NCBI GenBank assembly: GCA_013397695.1
Contig: VYZI01000404.1
Span: 499,838-563,837, forward strand
Reading direction: 5' to 3'
Length of the DNA: 64,000 bases
DNA from: Centropus unirufus
Taxonomy: Eukaryota; Chordata; Aves; Cuculiformes; Centropidae
The position numbers were made by a program, and so were the translations under genes. The notes beneath the pieces were generated by a model. The model saw only the letters and a program-made list of their open reading frames with translations, searched no databases and had not been told where the DNA came from. Below, in pieces: positions 60,351-64,000 of this stretch. Numbering within the stretch: position 1 is the stretch's first letter; each line of letters begins with the position of its first letter.

Positions 60351-63330
60351 TCTTAAACTATTTTAGTAGTCAAAGTATAATCCTAAAAAAATCAGAATAT
60401 TTAGATCTCCAAATCTGAGTATGTTTATATGAATTTAACAGGCGTAAATAGTTTTTTCATCACACATGCAAATACGATTCTCAAGTATCAAAAAAAATCT
60501 GTAATCTAAGATGACAGAGCACACAGATAATTAAAGGACATTTTTAAAAAAATTAGATTCCTCAGCATGCCAGTGTTAAATACTTAACAATTCTATACAG
60601 CAATTGTAATTCTATTTGGACTCCTTGTGATCATGATGGATCTTATCTGTTGACACAATCTTATGTGAAAATCAGGTAAAACCAACTTCATATATAATTT
60701 TGCAGGTACTTTGCAAGATCTTTCCAAAATTAAATGCCGTAAATTTCAGTTCCACTGGTGGAATTGCATTTAGTTTATTGAAACAGTCAGCACACTGCCT
60801 AGCTTGAGAAGAAATAACACTCCAGATCTGATATACCACGTGTCTATAAAGATTCCCCTTCTACTTAGTTCAGGTCTAACCACATCCACCTTCAACTGTG
60901 AGGTCTCTGGTCTAGATGGCAGTGCCAGATAGAATTTGTAGCCACTAGTACTTCTGTGAAAAGTAGATATTTATCTTGTCAAGGACCCTTCCCTGTTCAC
61001 ATCTCAATTGTTAAATAAGAATGAGAGGGATTCAACCCAATATCAGTGCAACGGGGGTTCCCGGGTTAGAAACTATCAGTCCAGCAGATTTCAATTCCTT
61101 TTCCCAATTGGATGCAGAAAGAATCTCTGTCCATTGGAGATAAGCATTTTGGAATTAATGGCCATTTAAAAATGCTTTCCTTTTAGAAACTGTCAGATCA
61201 CTAGTGAAGAAGCTGTGCCCCAGTAAAGGGATTAGGGTAAAGCGTAGATCACTTTCGAAAGAACCCATAAACCCAGTTGTTATAATTGGTCTGGATAGAT
61301 TATACCCTCTAACTGAAGAAATGAGGCATTTTCAAGTATTATATTAAGGCCTAAAATTGTTCATCCAAAATAAATCATTTTCTCTTCAGAAGACAGTTTC
61401 CCTCCCCATAATGAAAAGCCAAATTCTCCAATTCTCATTGAGGACAAAGAATATATCATAGTTTCGTATGTAATTTTATGAGAATGAAACAGGATTTTTA
61501 TAAATATTCAACTCACTGCTAGCCATATGGCTTTGATTTTACTTAATATTTATATATACCTTCAAAGTTATTCAAACTGACCTCAAAATAATAATAAAAA
61601 TATTATATGATCATTAAATTCTCCAATAGTTAAAAAAATAAAAGACTGATGATGTATTCAAAGTAAAAGAAAAAGTTCATTTCACTACATCAGCTGTTTA
61701 TTTCCATGCTTCATATCATGGTTGTTTGTGTTCTCAACATCCTAATGAAATTTTATTTCCATGTAAATCTATTTTCCAATATAAATTAAATAATTTTGAG
61801 GACAACAAAGTAGTGTAATCAGGTATGTTCATATCCTTGATAACCATGATATTTGAAAGCCTTATTATCTTGACTGTATTTACAAGACATAGAAGATTGA
61901 AATTATTGTTTCCCTGTTTCACAGGTACAGTGGTTAAATAAAAGAAATACCTCACATGATTTACTGAAGAAAAAAGCATGATCACGGCTATTGACTGTCA
62001 ATAAAAAAAGATCCCCTTTTCCATATTTTTAAATAATGTATATGTTAGTATATAAATAGTTCAACTCCTTTTGTGGGATGCCAACAAGTCAAGCAAGCTT
62101 TGTCATCTAAAACTGTGCAGGAAGTTGAAGTGATTTCTTTCAAGATCTAGTATTAGACTCAAAATACACAGATCTAAGCATATGCTTTACTCATCCAACC
62201 ACAGCCTTACATAAACTGACACTTAAAATATATTATCTATCTGCTCCTAAAAGAAAAGAAGAGGGCCCAAACACTCTTCAAGAAAAACAGATAGATGAAG
62301 TAAACAGAAAAACCTGGCAGGTTACGACTGATAGGGAGTTATATCAATACCTTATCTGAGATCCTTCAAGTGATCTCTAGCAAAAAGGTACTTTTATGTC
62401 CATAAAAAAAGAACAGAACTCCAAGGTGTCAGTCAGTTTAGTGTCATGGCTATAATCTTGGCATAGTATCTTTTATTTCTTTTAAAATAATTACTTTTCA
62501 ATATATTGCAAAAATCAGAAGGATATCTGCAGGAAAATGATTTCAGTAAAGGTTACAAGTGACACAGTGCCTCAAATGTCTAATAATAAGATAAATGTAT
62601 TTTAGCAGGAGGTCATCAATTCAGGTTCCACCAAAAATCAGCAATGCTTTGACTTCTACAAAATGTCATTCCAGTTCATATTAGACTAATGACTCATTTA
62701 GGAATATCAAAGTCACTGCTTAAAACAGTTTATCACTATGTTTACCAACTGCAGTTAAAGAATCAAATAGGCCCGCACCAGACTTTTTATTCCAAGGGAT
62801 GCCCTTCTTTTTTATATCATAGCTAATGCGCGTGACATCCACGATGTAAGAAATATTGATACTTTCAATCATGTATTTAAAATTAAGGGTCCCTTGGCTT
62901 CTAGGTCAAAAGTTCTTTTGTAAATATGTAAGTTTGTCTCTTATTCCTATACTACGTAAGGACTAATTAGAAATACATGCCTCAGAAGATAACAGGACTG
63001 GAAAAAACTTTCCAATCCAGTATGTAATCCTCTTCTATGGCAAAAATTATGCCATATTTTCTCTTTCATGAGTTTATAAAGCTTTATCTAAGGAGTTATT
63101 AGTCTTCTTATCTCCCCATTTAAAGGATTACTGCAGATCTCCATTCTTCAAATGGGCTGTGAGTATCCTTATTTTTAACAAAAATTTAATAGTGATAGAA
63201 ATATATACATTTATAACCATTTGCTCACCATGCACAAATCTGTGCTTTAGATTTTTCATTCTACGGCCTCAGCTTCATTCCTACAAAGTTAGCATTGCCA
63301 TAATCTCATCCCAATGTCAAGTGAAGACTA

Positions 63331-63463
63331 TGGAGATTACATTATGATGTCAAAATGCAATTGCAAGGAATTTTTATTACTATCTATGGTCATCACATTT
63401 ACAATATCAAATTATGATGAAAAGTGTTTCAATGTTTCTCTGGAGATTAAATTGTAATGTCAA
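63331..63463 (+). repeat. degenerate direct repeat, 110-bp spacing
   Basis: TGGAGATTACATTATGATGT at 63331-63350 (plus CAA) and TGGAGATTAAATTGTAATGT at 63441-63460 (plus CAA) match at 20 of 23 positions. CAATTGCAA also occurs nearby at about 63358 and 63503, and a related CAATGTCAAG at 63312. It may be a decayed tandem repeat with a unit of roughly 110-145 bases. Confidence 0.5.
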
Positions 63464-64000
63464 GCTGATGACACAATGAGGTCAGAGCAAATTTTCATAG
63501 ACCCAATTGCAATGTTCATGCAATGGGAAATGTAAGAAGACTCTTATAAAGACCATAGAAAAACAAAGCAGACAAAAACTACTGAATGATTCAGAAAGCT
63601 TTAAAAACTATGACGTTGGAATAGGCTTTTAAAATGTGTAAGTGACAAAAGAATCATAAAAGTTCATAGGGAATGGTAGACTCACTTTTATAAAATATTG
63701 TAATTAATAGCTACCTTCTTCTAAAAAGATACGTTCTCTCCTGGTAATCTGTCCAATAGCAGTACCTTGAGATAGTCCTAATGCAGGCCCCTAGTTCCAG
63801 ACTCTGATATTGCTCTTACTTCTGCTTCTTTTCCAATCCTGTTGTTAGTGTGTCTGTGCAAAGAGTCTGCCTTCTTACATGACAGAGAGGAAGATATTAG
63901 GTCTTCTTTCTACATCAAGTTCCTATAAAGTTTTACTAGGTACTTCATGATGGATATAAGACATCTTTTAGTAATGGTTCCCAACTATTTCTCACTTTTT

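Larger units (their letters stand above)
56021..64000. other. gene-free AT-rich unique sequence, right block
   Basis: About 8 kb with no recognisable gene or interspersed repeat. Items listed separately are an exon-like or conserved-like segment (58.69-58.96 kb), a very AT-rich stretch (59.64-59.83 kb), a possible conserved element (60.18-60.35 kb) and a degenerate repeat (63.33-63.46 kb). The DNA in between has short TATA-type runs and chance frames only. Confidence 0.7.

Noticed and set aside
1..64000. Search for a novel defence, mobile or biosynthetic gene system
   Set aside because: The sequence is vertebrate noncoding DNA with decayed CR1 copies. No gene cluster, repeat-spacer array or element with terminal repeats was found.
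1..64000. Endogenous retrovirus or other viral insertion
   Set aside because: I saw no LTR pair, primer-binding site, or gag/pol/env-like frames. The only reverse-transcriptase-like sequence belongs to CR1.

Overview
The window reads as AT-rich, gene-poor nuclear DNA of a bird. The main evidence is five 5'-truncated copies of the CR1 non-LTR retrotransposon. Where a 3' end survives it carries the CR1 octamer tail (variants of ATTCTATGA/ATTCTGTGA) and the characteristic avian CR1 3' sequence. I see no L1/Alu-type repeats, no recognisable LTR elements and only short simple repeats. This sparse, CR1-only repeat content fits a bird better than a crocodilian or turtle, though those cannot be excluded. 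A run of 15 N near the left end shows this is a draft assembly.

I find no protein-coding gene, tRNA, rRNA or snRNA gene, and no CRISPR, operon or other prokaryotic feature. The longer open frames are either remnants of CR1 ORF2 (its reverse-transcriptase and C-terminal part) or unrecognisable frames in T-rich sequence. The window is best described as intergenic desert or the interior of a very large intron.

Layout: 1-12.8 kb is unique AT-rich DNA with an assembly gap, a pure-purine tract, a GC-richer patch (2.1-2.5 kb), a perfect hairpin with a duplicated arm (9.77 kb) and a kilobase of pyrimidine-biased sequence (9.56-10.5 kb). 12.84-13.50 kb is a minus-strand CR1. 13.5-24.5 kb is unique DNA with homopolymers and the longest unexplained open frame (22.2-22.8 kb, minus). 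24.46-25.58 kb is the longest CR1 (plus), which still shows a decayed reverse-transcriptase active-site box. 25.6-49.1 kb is unique DNA holding an exon-like segment (25.6-25.8 kb, minus), a small CpG cluster (26.2 kb) and a candidate RFX/NF-Y/forkhead regulatory cluster (43.2-43.34 kb). 49.14-49.31 kb is an old CR1 scrap (minus). 52.89-53.51 kb is the best preserved CR1 (plus). 55.94-56.02 kb is another CR1 scrap (minus). 56-64 kb is very AT-rich and includes an exon-like or conserved-element-like segment at 58.7-58.95 kb and degenerate repeats at 63.3-63.5 kb.

If the window does anything, it is most likely regulatory. Several patches look like vertebrate conserved noncoding elements, with clustered octamer, homeodomain, SOX, forkhead and RFX words. 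Without a genome alignment these are hypotheses. I did not find a convincing undescribed biological system. The most checkable leads are the RFX/NF-Y/forkhead cluster and the two exon-like segments.
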